Positions 11,901 through 24,415 of a stretch of DNA of 64,000 bases are shown one piece after another (within the stretch, counting starts at the first letter, position 1; every line of letters starts with the position of its first letter). The translations under genes were made by a program, and so were the position numbers. Source of the stretch: Paramarasmius palmivorus (lineage: Eukaryota > Basidiomycota > Agaricomycetes > Agaricales > Marasmiaceae); NCBI GenBank assembly GCA_037176845.1, contig JAYKXP010000036.1, positions 310,001 to 374,000 on the forward strand, written 5' to 3'. The notes under the pieces were generated by a model, which saw nothing but the letters and a program-made list of their open reading frames with translations, was not told where the DNA came from and did not search any database.

Positions 11901-12571
11901 TCAAACCTTCTCTGCAAGGTTCTTCTCTTTACGATTCCATTTACTAATACACCTATTCTATTCTTCTCATTCAGGCTAGATCCATTTGTATCCATTCACA
12001 ACCCTTCCGATTCCAAGCCATGTATACGCGTTCAATCATTCGCACTTATCCTTATTTACGGAATAACTGACACATTGAACTTTTTCGCAACACACGAGAT
12101 TCCGGAAGGTGTACACGATAACCCAGGCCTGTCTGTTCCTCGTTCGGCCTGCCGTATCTTGAACTTCTGTAACCTGGATAGGCGGCAAAGCATCGGCTTG
12201 CCACGATGATCTGTAATCTTCCATTCAACCATATAACTGCGTTCGCGGACCTTTTACACATGTTCGCGGGTACATATACAAAGCGCTTCTCGTGTTGACA
12301 TGAGGATCGCATGATGCTGGGCTCTCGATATACAATTCGCTCTGGCCCGCGATGTGTCGGTTCTATTACTCCCACACCCCGATGAATCACTTGGGATACC
12401 CAATTATTTTGCCTTACAGCAAATTCACCCTATATTACTCCGCACAGGGTCAATCTAACTCGCGACGTGGATTCTATTCAACAAATATTGATTGAACATA
12501 CTAGTAATCCAGGATATTTACAGGTAACATGACAATGTATGGAATGTGACGGATGTATCGCAGGGAAAACA
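11901..12571. other. Convergent intergenic region
   Basis: This lies between the 3' ends of the WASP gene (+) and the HyuB gene (-). Frames here are short and without coherent splice partners. I see no gene, repeat or RNA signal. Confidence 0.5.
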
Positions 12572-15033
12572 TCAGAAAGATGCTTGAACCGCCGCCCTTT
12601 CCGCGAAGGAGCCCCTTGGCTCCCAAGCGGGTGTGTGCTTCGTTGACATCCCTGTTCCGCCGTCAGGCGCGCCCCACGCTCCGCCTCCAGGTGTTTCTAT
12701 CAGTAGTCGATCCCCTTTTCCCATCCAGGTTGTTGCCTTCCCGCCGATGTTGATTTCTCGTGTTCCGTCGGTGCCGGCAGCATCGTTATCATCAAAGTCC
12801 CCATCTTCCTCTCGAAGTCTCTTGATCCACGTGTTGCGACCCAGGCCGCCTGGCCCGCCTCCTTCCATGCCATACGGTTGTCTTGTTCTACGCTATGGAT
12901 AGTAACGCAGTCAGCACGTTAATCAACCCGTGACAGATCAGAAAGACCATGTCCTGCGCCGCGAACTCAACTCACCTCTGACAGGATCGACACTTGCATA
13001 GGCTCCAGAAATTCAATCTCCCGCTTGACACCTTCGCCGCCACGCCACTTTCCGACACCTGCAGATCCAGAACGGAGGCCAAACTGGTGTAGCATAACAG
13101 GATACCGACGTTCGAGAATTTCCACGTCGCCAATACGGGTGTTTGTAATGTGCGTATGGACACCATCAGTACCGTGCCAAGTAGGGCCAGCGCCTGACCC
13201 TCCAGCAATGGTCTATACGTATCCATATAGTATATTCCGGACGTTTGCATGATGGAGCACAAATTTGAATCGAAGAAGGCGGACAATATTCAAGCAAGAT
13301 ATGGGGTAAATGCCATCAGACCACAAAGGTTGAAGCTTGAAGGCGCAGTCCAAGAAACGCACCTCGTAATAGCCCCATCCGGCGACGGCGTTGCCATCCT
13401 TGTCTTTACCACCAGCGCCAAAGGTGAGATTACTGATCACGGGAAGTATTCCAATATTCTGAAGTGTATAAGGAGATAACACTTACTTTGTGCATCCCTG
13501 GCTAGCGGCACAGGCATGGAAAGCCTTCAGAACCACATCAACAATTCGCTGGGAAGTCAGCACGTTGCCACCACACACAGCGGCCCTACGGGACGGTGAC
13601 AGGAGCGATCTCTTTGGAATTCGGACTGTTCCAGGGAAGAGCGGGTCAGTTTTTGATGCAAACGAGAGATCTTGCCTGGTGTTACACAAAGAAAGCAACT
13701 TACTGTCAAGGGGCACAAGGCAACCTGCGTTTAAAGGAATATCCATGTCCAGCATCGATCTCATACAATAGATAACTGCTGAATGTACCACAGAGATGGG
13801 AGCATTGAGGTTCCCTCGGACTTCGAAGCCGGTTCCCTCAAAGTCCATTATGGCGGTGCCTTCAGTTTCGTTTATCTCAACTTTTAGCTGGATCTAGAAG
13901 AACGATCGAAATAGTTGTTTTGACAAGGACTGTGGCGTTTCGCCGGCGGAAGGAACTTACAGGAGAGCCATCATCTAGGTAATCGATGGCTGATAGCACA
14001 TTGGTACCCGCACGTCTGGCAACATCTTTTAGAAGATTTCGCACACACATCTCGGCGTTGGAGCGAATGTGGTACATGTATTCCTGGACGGTTTCCAGGC
14101 CGTAATCATCAACAACTGAATGATGGAGGTCAATGCATTTCCTTCTTGGATATGTCGCGCTGCGTACTCGCGTGGATAAGTTGTATACCCTTGTGGTTCG
14201 CAGCGATTTGCTGATCGACAAGGCGTCAGTTGAAATGATAGATAACCTGGAGATAAACAAGAGATACCGCTTTCAAATCGCTCTCGACATCTCTAATATT
14301 TCTGCAACCGGAACATCCTGGATACTGGCTAGGCTTTTCGATCATGTAGTCGATCAGACCATCGCGGTCAAAAACACCTTGATTGACGATCTTGAAGCTG
14401 ACTATCTCAGCGCCTTCCTCGTAAAGATTCACCGATGTGGGAGGCATTGAACCAGGAAGAATGCCGCCAATGTCTGCATGGTGTCCACGAGACGCAGTAA
14501 AGAAAATAATTTCTTTTGTTCTGGAGTCGAATACCGGCGTGATTATCGTTATGTCCGGAAGATGGCTGATTAGCACCGTCAATCCTCTCAGACACTGAAG
14601 AGATAATACGGAACGTACGAGCCGCCTGCATGGGGTGAATTGCTCATCAGAACGTCTCCTTCCTTGAGTTCCTTCCCATAAAGTTTCATTTGATACTTCA
14701 CGGCACTAGTATTCGAGTATTAGAGGATTCAATCGGGAAATATCAATGCTTACAAACTCATTGCACCCAAGTGGATCTAATATAAGCTTTCCTAATGAGA
14801 ATAACACAAACGAGAGAGGAATGAACACAAGCCGGAATGAATGGTGCGTTGGCGACCAAGTCACCATCTGGCGCAAAGAGAGCACAAGAGAAATCCAGTC
14901 GCTCCTTGATGTTCGTGCTTATAGAAGTCTGTTGCAAAGATCTACCCATTGCTTCAGCGACACTCATGAACCGGTTCGCGAACAGGGTAAGAACGATAGG
15001 ATCCGGTCCTTTCGAAGAAGAATTAGCGAGCAT
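12572..15033 (-). CDS. Hydantoinase B / 5-oxoprolinase C-terminal-type protein without HyuA half
   Basis: 5-Oxoprolinase hydrolyses 5-oxo-L-proline with ATP and in fungi is normally one polypeptide with HyuA then HyuB domains. Here the readable gene starts at 15033 ([19 protein letters not shown]) directly at the HyuB domain. It continues through [100 protein letters not shown] and a C-terminal [13 protein letters not shown]. All these are HyuB hallmarks, spliced by several short introns and without evident inactivation. One intron (14777-14832) needs a GC donor. No HyuA sequence is visible upstream before the divergent UBR7 gene. It may be a HyuB subunit needing a partner elsewhere or a truncated 5-oxoprolinase. 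Confidence 0.85.
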
Positions 15034-15316
15034 TTTGGGAAAAGGCCCCTAGCGTATCGTTTCGTGAGATTTGTGACCGACCCAGATTGTGGAAGAGTGC
15101 AAGCCTGTGCAAGCTTACCGCGGTCAGTGTGTCACATTCACCAAATCTGGAAACCTACACGTGATCACACTGTCACTTCAACTGCCACTCTCACCGACTT
15201 CTCCTAGCGTCACCGAAAGATAGTTGAATTCAAGGTCATTCCCAAGCCCGACTTCTTTCTCATCAATCTTAAATGTCAGAAAAAGATCTCAGGTGCTCAA
15301 ATATATTGCAGATATC
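15034..15316. promoter_or_regulatory. Divergent promoter, HyuB gene / UBR7-like gene
   Basis: 283 bp separate the two start codons. I found no convincing exon for a HyuA domain in it on the minus strand. No clear TATA box is visible; both genes are probably expressed from this shared region. Confidence 0.45.
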
Positions 15317-16900
15317 ATGTCGGAATCTCTGGTGGAATACCTCAAGTCGCAACAAAACCTGCTCCAGGAGGCCTCAGAAGCCCTTCCCCATCAGTTTTCG
15401 CATTGTACTTACGCACTTGGCCATATAAGGTCTGATTATTTCTCCTGTGTATACTCGTCTTAACTTCGGAACTTGTTATAACTCTTTCTTTCAAGGCAAG
15501 CGGTGTATCTCTGCAAAACCTGCCCCGAACCCCGAGGGATCTGTTCGGCTTGTTCCATAGCTTGTCATACTGATCATGAACAGATCGAATTGTACGTTAT
15601 ATCTTTCCATTTTCTCAAATAAGTGACATATTATATCCACGCCCAGGTTCCCAAAGCGTAACTTTCGATGCGATTGTCCTACCGAATCTATCGTGCATCC
15701 ATGCCGATTACACGCTACAAAGGAGCAGGCAAATGCCTCCAATGGGTATGGTCAAAACTTTGAAGGAACGTTCTGCCGGTGCGGACGACCATATGATCCA
15801 AACGCCGAAAGAGAAACCATGATACAGTGTTTGGCATGCGAGGTCTCTTTTTCCTGTCTTTGTTGAGAAACATTGATGCCTACTTCTATGATAGGACTGG
15901 TTCCACGAATCATGCTGTAATCTCAGAGAGCGTCCGCTTTCGCGGGAAGCTACACCGACAGTCGATCAAGCTGATTCTGGGGATGACGCACGATCGGAAG
16001 CTTCTTCCTCAGGGTTGCCACCGCCTTTACTTGGAGGAGACCAGTATGACGCCTTCGTATGTTCTGCATGCGTGTTAGGAATTCCCATACTGCAGAAGTT
16101 CGCGGGAACTCCTGGGTGTTTAATGGTGATCAGAGAATCTCTTTCAAACACTTGGAGGGTCGTTCCTTCCGATGACGACAAGGTACCAGAAGTCTCTGCA
16201 GATGAAAACCCTGAACCAGAGGCGAAAGGCCAGAAGCGGGGAGCATCACCCTCAGAACTGAATGCACAAGATCTCAAACGTAGACGCCTATCTCCGTCGA
16301 CATCAGGTCCATGCCTTGCTCCACCTCCGAACACTTTGAGCCAGAAGGTATTTGAAGATCTGAGGAACGGCGGACACTCTGTATGTGGCAGCGGAGACGT
16401 CTTCCTGACCGAAGGATTCAGGAAACGTTGGTGTCATTGTCCCGCAGTAAGTTTACCCGCGAAATTACGGCGCCGAGCAGGTTACGATGATTGACAGTGT
16501 GCCCCCTCGCTTCACGAGAACCCTTTTCTACTAGAGGAAGAAGAAACTTATGAACCACCCGACGATCCAGACTCTGGCATGTGTTGCTTTCGACACAAAT
16601 ATCGCGTTTTATTTTTAACCGAGCTTTCGAAATAGGACTGTCGCTGGAGGAATTAGGCATGCGTGCCTTGAGTCGCCTCCCTCGAGAGCGAGCAATAGAT
16701 GGTATTCACGCGTTCAACTCTATGCGGTATGCGCCTATTCATTTCTGTCTTGGTCAAACTGCTTAAACGAACCCAGAGAGGATCTGGTGCAATTTTTGAG
16801 GCCATTTGCAGAAGGGGGAAAGGTAGTCGCTGAAGCCGACGTTCAAAATTTCTTCGATGCCCTCAAGGAGAAACAGCAGAAGCAGGCTGGAGGAGAGTAA
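15317..16900 (+). CDS. UBR7/Mlo2-type putative E3 ubiquitin ligase (UBR box + PHD)
   Basis: UBR7-family proteins carry a UBR zinc box and a PHD-like finger and are putative ubiquitin ligases linked to chromatin. Translation from 15317 gives MSESLVEYLKSQQNLLQEAS. Next comes the UBR box across an intron (LCKTCPEPRGICSACSIACH, HTDHEQIELF, NFRCDCPTES, HPCRLH), then a PHD-like finger (TFCRCGRPYDPNAERETMIQ, CLAC, DWFHESCC). An acidic and basic linker with SELNAQDLKRRRLSPS resembles a nuclear localisation signal. The C-terminal part follows (CGSGDVFLTEGFRKRWCHC, LEEEETYEPPDDPDSG, GIHAFNSM), ending in KEKQQKQAGGE and TAA at 16898-16900. The domain order and spacing match UBR7/Mlo2. Several short introns are needed. 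Confidence 0.87.
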
Positions 16901-17790
16901 CCCGCGTACAGTTCCTCTTACCTCCACTGCAGCACCGCAGATCGAACCCGGCTCCTGTATAGTACGTTCCTCAGGTCCTTCATCTTTTGCGCACTCTGAA
17001 ATAACGAAATATAGATATTTTAGCTTGAACCTCATTTTTGTTGCATAGATATGAGAAGTGGCTCCCAAAAGAGAACAGTGTACTGTAAAGGAAGTCCGGG
17101 TCCGATGCCCTCCAAAAGCCGCATTCCGGTTTAATCTCAATCTGTAAACGCAATTCCGACCACCTGAGGGACACCACTTTCCGATAAATTCCACTGGAGA
17201 CCTCGCTCAAGTGTCATCGATATCCACGGAGTCATCCTTTTATGTATCGACCGGATATATAACCGAAAAATGCGAGTTAAATCACTGGCATTTACCGGAT
17301 GGCACGGCTCTTGGAAGGCATGTCCATATACTAACACTCGGTTTCCAAGGTTTGCCTGACAAAGGATTTGCGACGGGTTCTGATTGACTGGTTTTGTAGT
17401 AAAGAGGCACCGATACATATGTATTGTGCGGCCGCGTTGCCTTCATCTTTGGATGTTTGCATTCGCTAATTCGTAAAAGCCTCGTGGATCCGTAGAAGAA
17501 CCCTGACCCTTTGCTGACCTCCCTGAAATATGCTAAGAAGTTCTTATGAACCAGTACTCCATTCGGCGATTCCGACCAAGCAGGAGTTTGAAAACAACTG
17601 AAAACGTGCTCAAGCATGGGAACCTTCAGGGGGTTTATCAGTCTTCGAGAAGAGCATCAGTACAGGGGCATAAATTTCATTCAGGCATTCAGGATGGTAC
17701 ATCGTGGGTATCACAAGAGATAGTGCAATAATGATACAGAAATAAGTGAAGGAATAGACAGATAGTATTACATCGACATCGAAAGAGGCA
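16901..17790. other. Convergent intergenic region, no gene supported
   Basis: This lies between the 3' ends of the UBR7-like gene and the acyl-CoA oxidase-like gene. A 111-codon minus frame (17282-17617) exists but has no recognisable motif, splice partners or promoter. I see nothing firm. Confidence 0.45.
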
Positions 17791-19730
17791 TTACAGCATC
17801 GCTTGGAAATGTTCTATAACTTCCGGAGCTGGTATCGCGTTTCCTGTATAGGTAGGAAGTGATGAAGCGTACGCTTTCCAAGATGCGTCTGATACGATGG
17901 GAGCGGAAACGTAGTTCTCGATGTGGAGAGCCTCCAAGTATTCGTCCAGATGGGGTATTGCAGATGAAATCGCGGCGTCCTCGCGAAGTCTTTGCTGCAT
18001 GCGCGTCAACCCAACTTGCTCAGAGTACCAGGCAGGGTCTTGGCGAATGACGGAACACTCGTAAATATCCAAGATTGGCCGTGGAAGCTTCGCTTCTACT
18101 GCAGCGGCGTAAGCCATTGCATGACCTATCGCCTCGACGGCAGACTGCGACTGTGGTAGTATGAGACAGTTGAACGAATCACTGCGATGGTCGTCGAGGG
18201 AGCGGAAGAGCTGAGTGTTCTCGTCTAACACGGACCACGCGTGCTGTGCTAATAGCGAACTTTCGGGTGGTGGGAGGGGTACCTGGTAGCGTCCTTGTAG
18301 TAATTCCGAGAATAGGCGAATGCAAAGAGGTACCACGTCTCCTTCTGCGATGATGACACCTTTTGCGTCATTCTGCAAATTTATCAATGAAGTTTCTTGA
18401 ACATTAGCTGGAACGCGTACTCACTTCGATGCGAGCCATGTAGTTATGTTCAAAAGTACCTTGCGCACCACACCGCTCGGCAACCTCGGGAACCGATCTT
18501 TGGAAATGCCGACAGACAGTTGCTTTTACGATGACAGACATCGCGTGTCTGATGCGGTGGTCCTGAGTCTCTTCCATCGCGTAACGCACTGCGCGAGGGT
18601 ACCAGTTATCCATAATCATGGAAACGGCGGTGGTATTGAGCATGGGCCATTGCTGCGTGCGAAACGATATAATCGCGGTAGGTCGGTTTCTCGTCCCAAT
18701 AATAGACCGATGCATGGAGTACTTGCCACCAATATAAGCGGCAGCTTTCATGGCGGAAATCCAGGGGGCGGGAACGGCCAACGTGCCGAGCTGAATCCTC
18801 CAGATCTCTTCCCACCACGCTTCTAATGGTCGTTCTGGTACCGATAGATCGTCTACGTCTGATGCTACGAGTGCGGAAGGAGGTAGGTGGACGTGATCAA
18901 AGCGTGTGATGGAAAAGTCGAGCGGGTTGGTTCCACTTCGTGTTGGGAGACGGCTGGAGATCACCCCACGGTACATCTCGCGTTCATCACAGATCGGTAC
19001 AATGAAGAATCGTGAACCACGGTCCTGGCCATCGACAATCATCCGAGCCATTACTAGAGCAACTTTGGGTATCCCGAAAACCGGCGTTGATGCCGGCATG
19101 AATCTATGCAAAGCCTTAGAACCTTCACATGGTCTGCGGAGTAAATTAACTTACTTTGTCGCCTCTTCACGAGGGGTATGGAGTATGAAGCCGTCAGATG
19201 TCTTTGTCGCTGTAGTCTCGATATTGAATGCATCCAAGCCATGGCCTCTCTCCGTGAGGAGATAAATGCCGACAGTGTCCAAGCGAAGTAATCTGTCCAT
19301 AAGGGGCCGAAGATCTGGGCGGCGGTGGATGTGACGAGAAAGGGTGCCAATGGTGAGGCCAACGTGTGCAGCGAGGATGGTGAACATGGCAGTGTCGAGT
19401 GAGCAAATAGGATCGGTCATCATGGCCCAAAATCGTGGAGAACAAAATTGTACATCAGACACGGTCAGAGCTGGAGACAATGGCACGGTCAGTAAACGAA
19501 CTGGGGCGCAGCGAATAACACCGACCATAACTCCGTAGAACAAGACGGGCGCGACGGTATGATAACGCGACGCTCTCGTCCTTGGACAAGAATTCGTTTC
19601 GCGTACGAAAAAGAGGATGGTTGTAGAGCTCCTGCATCGCAAAGTTTTGGTGGGTCCTGGTGTTCTTGTGCTGGGCTTTTAAGCGAAAAGATGACAGAGG
19701 AAATTCTGGAAAAGAAGACAGGTGTGTCAT
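17791..19730 (-). CDS. Acyl-CoA oxidase/dehydrogenase superfamily protein
   Basis: These flavoenzymes introduce a double bond into acyl-CoA, in peroxisomes or mitochondria. The start at 19730 (MTHLSSFPEFPLSSFRLKAQ) is followed by LYNHPLFRTRNEFLSKDESV. A GT-AG intron joins RLVLRSYA to LTVSDVQFCSPRFWAMMTDP. Middle exons carry LAAHVGLTIGTLSRH, VGIYLLTERGHGLDAFNIET, TKTSDGFILHTPREEATK, FGIPKVALVMARMIVDGQDR and FDHVHLPPSALV, the middle flavin/substrate part of the superfamily. C-terminal helices run through AWWEEIWRIQLGT and KYSMHRSIIGTRNRPTAIIS to the ACOX-like tail ending HFQAML. There is no SKL-type peroxisomal signal. A lone cupin or MFS relation is excluded. Whether it is an oxidase or a dehydrogenase cannot be told here. 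Confidence 0.8.
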
Positions 19731-20550
19731 CGGTTTCGAACAAACGTCTGGATTCGCAGAATAGTCAAGGATTGACCAAAGTTGTCGAAATCAAATGGCA
19801 ACCCCGAACGAGCGAATACATGCGATAACCAGTTCTGTGCATGAAAGATCTGCAGATTCTGTGGAGGTTCTGCTGATCAATATCCCACACCAGAAAGAAG
19901 ACATTCCAGAAGAAGTGTACCTGAAAAAAGGAGCAATGCAATAATATCACATCGCCATGCCATAAACCGTAACACTCTTAGCATATCAGAGTATCTTCAT
20001 CGGAGGTTCTTCGTCCCAGTCCAGGTCATGATGGTGAAAGGGGGTTTATTTGGCCGAGTCGCTCGGAAAAAATTACCCAACTCGCACATGGCGTCACACT
20101 GCTGGGAACTGCCGGCACTTCTCCGTTTGCTTATTTTTTTTCCTCCTTAGCGTAATCTACAATTCCGTGTACGTACCCCTTCTTCTTGTCTTCCACTCCC
20201 ATGATGATTATGGGAGAGTGTGAGTCCGTGGCCCTCAACCTATCAACCCACGTGCAACAGTGTTCACCACTAACGGACTTCTATGGATATCCACCTCCAG
20301 TTCAATTCGACATGTCATCGAATACCGCTATCACCCAGCTTCTCCGCACCAGATGGTCCTCATGATGGCACTTGAAGCTCAGGGTTTCTTTTATTCATCC
20401 CATCCCAAAACGATCTCATTCTTTCGCACACTCATTTTCTGATCGACCTGCTGGCAATCAGGCCCGGTTTGGACCCAGTCTTCCTCAAGTTCTTGCAATC
20501 ATCCAATCACGCCAAAGCCATTCATTGCAATCATCTCAGATTTGCCTCGT
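19731..20550. other. Intergenic region, no gene supported
   Basis: This is the upstream region of the acyl-CoA oxidase-like gene and the lead into an unresolved plus-strand locus. Short frames only; no repeat or RNA signal seen. Confidence 0.4.
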
Positions 20551-21609
20551 CATGCGAGTTCTCAAACTCTGTGTTCAACTTCTACTCATTGGAACAGCGA
20601 CAACACAGACACCAGATACTTCTCACCGGCTGTTCCGGGTGAGATCTTGACCGCGGATTTAAGTATCAACAGTTGGGAGCGTTCTCAGAAGATACTTCTC
20701 TCTTGCGTCTATGAAGAGCTATAATACCCTTCCGATACTACAATGTCTTCTTTCGCTAGACTCTTTGGCAAGCATCACATTTTTACCCGAACCTATTGCC
20801 AGAAATAGTGTTCCAATGGATGCGGGGTACAAGGTAAGTATCCGTCGAGTGCCCACATATCACCGCTGACAAGTAAACATCTTGTTTTGTTGTGGGTCCC
20901 CCCAATTGCACATGGATGAACTATTTCCTCTACATTCCTTTTTCGTTGTGCATCGCCGTAAGAGGGAAAGTATATTCTAACTATCTTGTCAGGATTCTGT
21001 CAACGGCTTTATGCTTCTACAAGTTCGACTTTGTCGGGCAAACGTTCCCTCAGTCCAAATCGACAAGGTCTAAAGGGCTGTCCGAGAGTAACGGTCTTGC
21101 TTCATCAAGAATCACCGGAAAAGTCGCGTCTCGTTCAAGTTGTCACACGCGCGCTGCCTCATGCAATACGCACTTTCTCCCATCATCTAATGATAGAGTG
21201 GACCGTGAAACTCCGCAGAGGAAGTGCTGTGGAGTAATTTCGTCCGGTGGGCGCGTGGAATCGTTATCACGCTTATACTACCATGTCCGAGACTTGGTAA
21301 GACTGCTCGGTCAAAATATCTACTTATACTGGTTGTTGCACCCACAACTCTAGACCCCGAACAGGAGGGCGACTCATCGCTCATTACGCGTCACTCGTCA
21401 AACTGGCCCTGACTTCATCTCGTTCTAGGGTGCCCAGGGAAAAATAAAGTTTGCGAAGGCACAATCGTCGTCTTAGAATTCAACGGACGGTAAGATGTGC
21501 TCATATGTGCTACGGCCGTTTGCTGGTACTAATGTTGGTTTCTCTTCTCCTCGGTAGATTCCCGGCGCCCGTAGCATCGTCGAGCTATCTTCCGTTCTCC
21601 GGCTTGTAA
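20551..21609 (+). other. Unresolved plus-strand exon cluster, possibly one or two small genes or a decayed gene
   Basis: At 20551 a 29-codon piece reads like a signal peptide (MRVLKLCVQLLLIGTATTQT) and stops at a GT donor. A possible separate start at 20912 (MDELFPLHSFFVVHRRFC) runs across a GTAAGA/CAG intron into a long open stretch to about 21236 (KGCPRVTVLLHQESPEKSRL). The 3' end is coherent: exons with IVITLILPCPRL, then DPEQEGDSSLIT, then RCPGKNKVCEGTIVVLEFNG, then RFPAPVASSSYLPFSGL with TAA at 21607-21609, all joined by GT-AG introns in phase. The frame change around 21225-21240 between the two halves is unexplained. I recognise no family. Confidence 0.35.
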
Positions 21610-22501
21610 ATGGACCTCAAATTGCACGATCCGTGGACTCTCGTATCCTGAGGCGCCGCTCGACCACACGTGTTGAAGAGCGAGCACTATATGATTATCT
21701 GTTGTTCCAAGGGTCAATAAATAGTGTCCTTGATTTAGCTGCTGTCGACCACAGTTACGGGACAGCAGCGGCCTCTGTTGCTTTCTGATGAATTTCAACC
21801 TGTTAGGTTTGTTAATGACAGGACTATTCGTTTGAACGAATGTTTTGTTATACTCTGGTATACCTCGACGTGAGAGTATTGAAAGCCAAGTTTTAACCGA
21901 GCCCTTTGAATCAGACTGACATGATGAATGCAAACTTGGCATTTCTGTTGTTCTAACTCGTTTTACCTGTGTGCCCTTTTCCACAGCGATTTAGATCCCC
22001 TCCTCCCCAACGATTATAAGTGACATCACATCGAAAATACAATAGCGCATATCGAAGCAGAATGTGGATTTTGGTCCGCTACTTTAGGAGGTTTTGCGGG
22101 GAGAAAACACATCACCGAACTCGGAACCGGCGCTTTTCTTATTGACCGAACACTGACAGGCTTTTTTCATAACTTGCACCAGTTTGAAGCACTCCTTTTC
22201 GATTCGCTTCTATCTTCTTCGGCAGTACTGACATTCTTCGGCTCCCTTGTTCTAACTTCCATAGCAGTCTCTGGTTCAAAGCATTTAAACAACAAAAATA
22301 CGAAGAAGGGACAACTTGACCACGTTTCCATCCCGAGTGGACCGTGATGCCTGTAATCAAGACCATCTGATGGCGCTGTTCCTATAAGACTATATATGTA
22401 TACTGTCTTTTGTTCTGCTGTCTCCTTCTTTCCCACCTTTCGACCCTGTTATCGACCCAGTCTCCTGTTCTCTCTTTTAATTCGCGTCCTCGAAGGGTTC
22501 A
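21610..22501. other. Intergenic region with promoter of FAD monooxygenase
   Basis: No coding region is supported; a 151-codon minus frame (21529-21984) lacks motifs. A TATATAT stretch at 22391-22397 lies about 105 nt before the FAD monooxygenase start and could be its TATA element. Confidence 0.4.
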
Positions 22502-24332
22502 ATGCCAGGGCTTGTCATGAATGTCCGAAAAGCGCAGGTTTCGTTGGAGATCGTTGTCATTGGAGGGAGTATTGCAGGTCTTGCTTCGGCGTATGCATTG
22601 CGTAGAGGAGGGCACAAAGTAGTTGTTCTGGAACGAACCGATGGGCGCGCAAGGGTGTGTCTTCAATTTATTTCGCGGCTCGGACACGTGGACTCAACGC
22701 TCAGCACAAGGGTTGTGGAGGCATAAGGTATATATCATTACAGCCCAGCAAAAGGACCCGCACTGAAGGCCATTATATAGAGCACCACCTAACATGACAA
22801 GAGTGCTGAATCACTGGGGGCTCCAATCATCCATGGCGAAATATGCCTTGAAATGCTCAGCGTTCAACTTCTTGAATGGTAATGAAATTACCATAAGTGC
22901 GTCCACAAGCTAATCAATTCGAAGGCGAGACTGGGGAAGACATCGGACGCATTACACTCCACGAACAATCATTCCAAGATCTCCTGGCTGATTTCTGCCT
23001 CGTACAGGTAACATCATTCCGTTGCCGTATGGATCAAGTGAGCTAAACTCGAACCTCTTAGCACGGAGATCTACATTCCCATTTACTCGAGATTGCGATA
23101 CAAGAGGGGGTTGAGATTCGCTACAACTCGGAGGTGACGTGTCTTACTGACACAGGCGCCGTGGTGTTGGCGAACGATGAGTTAATTGAACCGAATTTAA
23201 TTGTCGGGGCTGACGGGCAGACAAGTCTCACTCGAAAATACCTATCGTCCAAAGAGGTGCCAGAAGAAGTGCCGTCAGATCAATTGACACTACTCTTCTC
23301 AATTCCCACCGAGCGAATGCGAGACGACGAAGATCTCAGGCATCTGATAAGTACCGATGTACGTCGTCAAGCTGGTCATCCGTATCCGTGCCTATTTATA
23401 CCCAAGATCCCACAGTTGAAAATATGGCTAGGGGATAGCTATGTATGCCAAGGGCATTTATCGGTAGGTGTCGGCTTCGGCCACCCATCAACCTATTAAG
23501 ATTTCTGACCGTGTTCCTTAGCACGGTTCGGAAGAGTACAGTCTCCTCCTTAGCTATTCAATTGACGACGACCTCTCTGAATACCGGGAGAATTGGACAA
23601 GACGGTATTCAGTGGAACATTTTGATCTGGACTATGACCGATTTGAATTGTCGTATGTTTTCAATGATCTCCAGATGAGTACATACCTCATTGAACTTGT
23701 CGTCCTTCAGACTCCGAAAACTACTCCAAATGGCCGAGTATACCATTCCAACGTCATATGCTACCCGCCCGCTCTTAGAAAGCCTGGTGTGTGATGACGG
23801 GCGTCTGGTCTTAGTTGGAGAAGCTGCACATCCGCTGGTGGTAAGCCTGGCACTTCTTCGCGACAATCCCTGTGCTGATCCGTGAATAAATTAGCCGGGA
23901 GGTGTTCAACCCACGGCGATGTGCCTGGAAGATGCGGAGATTCTTGGGAACTTGCTCTCTAGATTACAGTCCAAAGAGGACCTTCCACGGTTCCTTTCCG
24001 CATATGAAGAACTCCGTTTACCTCGGTGTCGAGAGGCAGATGGATACGAGACCCGGAACAGAACCGTATTTACCCTCCCAAAAGGCCCCGCGCAGAAGAT
24101 GAGGGACGCCAAACTTCGATGGGGAACTGCCGAATGGGATCAGCTGAGCGAGGATAAATTTTGGGAGGTGTGGGGGGATGAAGTCAAGTTTTATCCTTTC
24201 GATGCATCGGAAAAAGCAGATGACTGGTGGGTCAAGTGGGGTGCATTGCTCTTAAGGCAAAACAGCAGAAATGGTGAGAACCTATTGACTCCGCCGACGC
24301 CAACGGTCGAAGTATCAATATCGAACCATTAG
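22502..24332 (+). CDS. FAD-dependent monooxygenase (PHBH/salicylate hydroxylase fold)
   Basis: These enzymes hydroxylate aromatic or other substrates with NAD(P)H, O2 and FAD. Exon 1 has LEIVVIGGSIAGLASAYALR then GGHKVVVLER, the N-terminal Rossmann FAD site with GGSIAG for GxGxxG. Mid exons give RAPPNMTRVLNHW-like positions near 22780, VGADGQTSLTRKYL (about 23205-23245, the DG motif region), and LVCDDGRLVLVGEAAHP then PGGVQPTAMCLEDAEILGNL, the GD-type FAD ribityl-binding motif (here GEAAHP in place of GDAAHP). The C-terminus (FWEVWGDEVKFYPFDASEKA then DDWWVKWGALLL) is a known fungal extension. At least six introns are needed. A second ATG at 22517 is an alternative start. Substrate unknown; no biosynthetic cluster surrounds it. 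Confidence 0.85.
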
Positions 24333-24415
24333 TTTCCAGTAGGTTCTTGTATGTCACCGTTCTAACCATCTATATGTACGTATATCATCATTCATGTAAA
24401 GGAAGGATTTACTTG

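Noticed and set aside
17282..17617. 111-codon minus-strand frame in the convergent gap
   Set aside because: No recognisable domain, no good start context and no neighbouring exon in phase.
20551..20836. Single complete secreted peptide gene from the signal-peptide exon
   Set aside because: The first splice leads to a stop within about 13 codons unless a weak GTCTAT donor is used; kept only as part of an unresolved locus.
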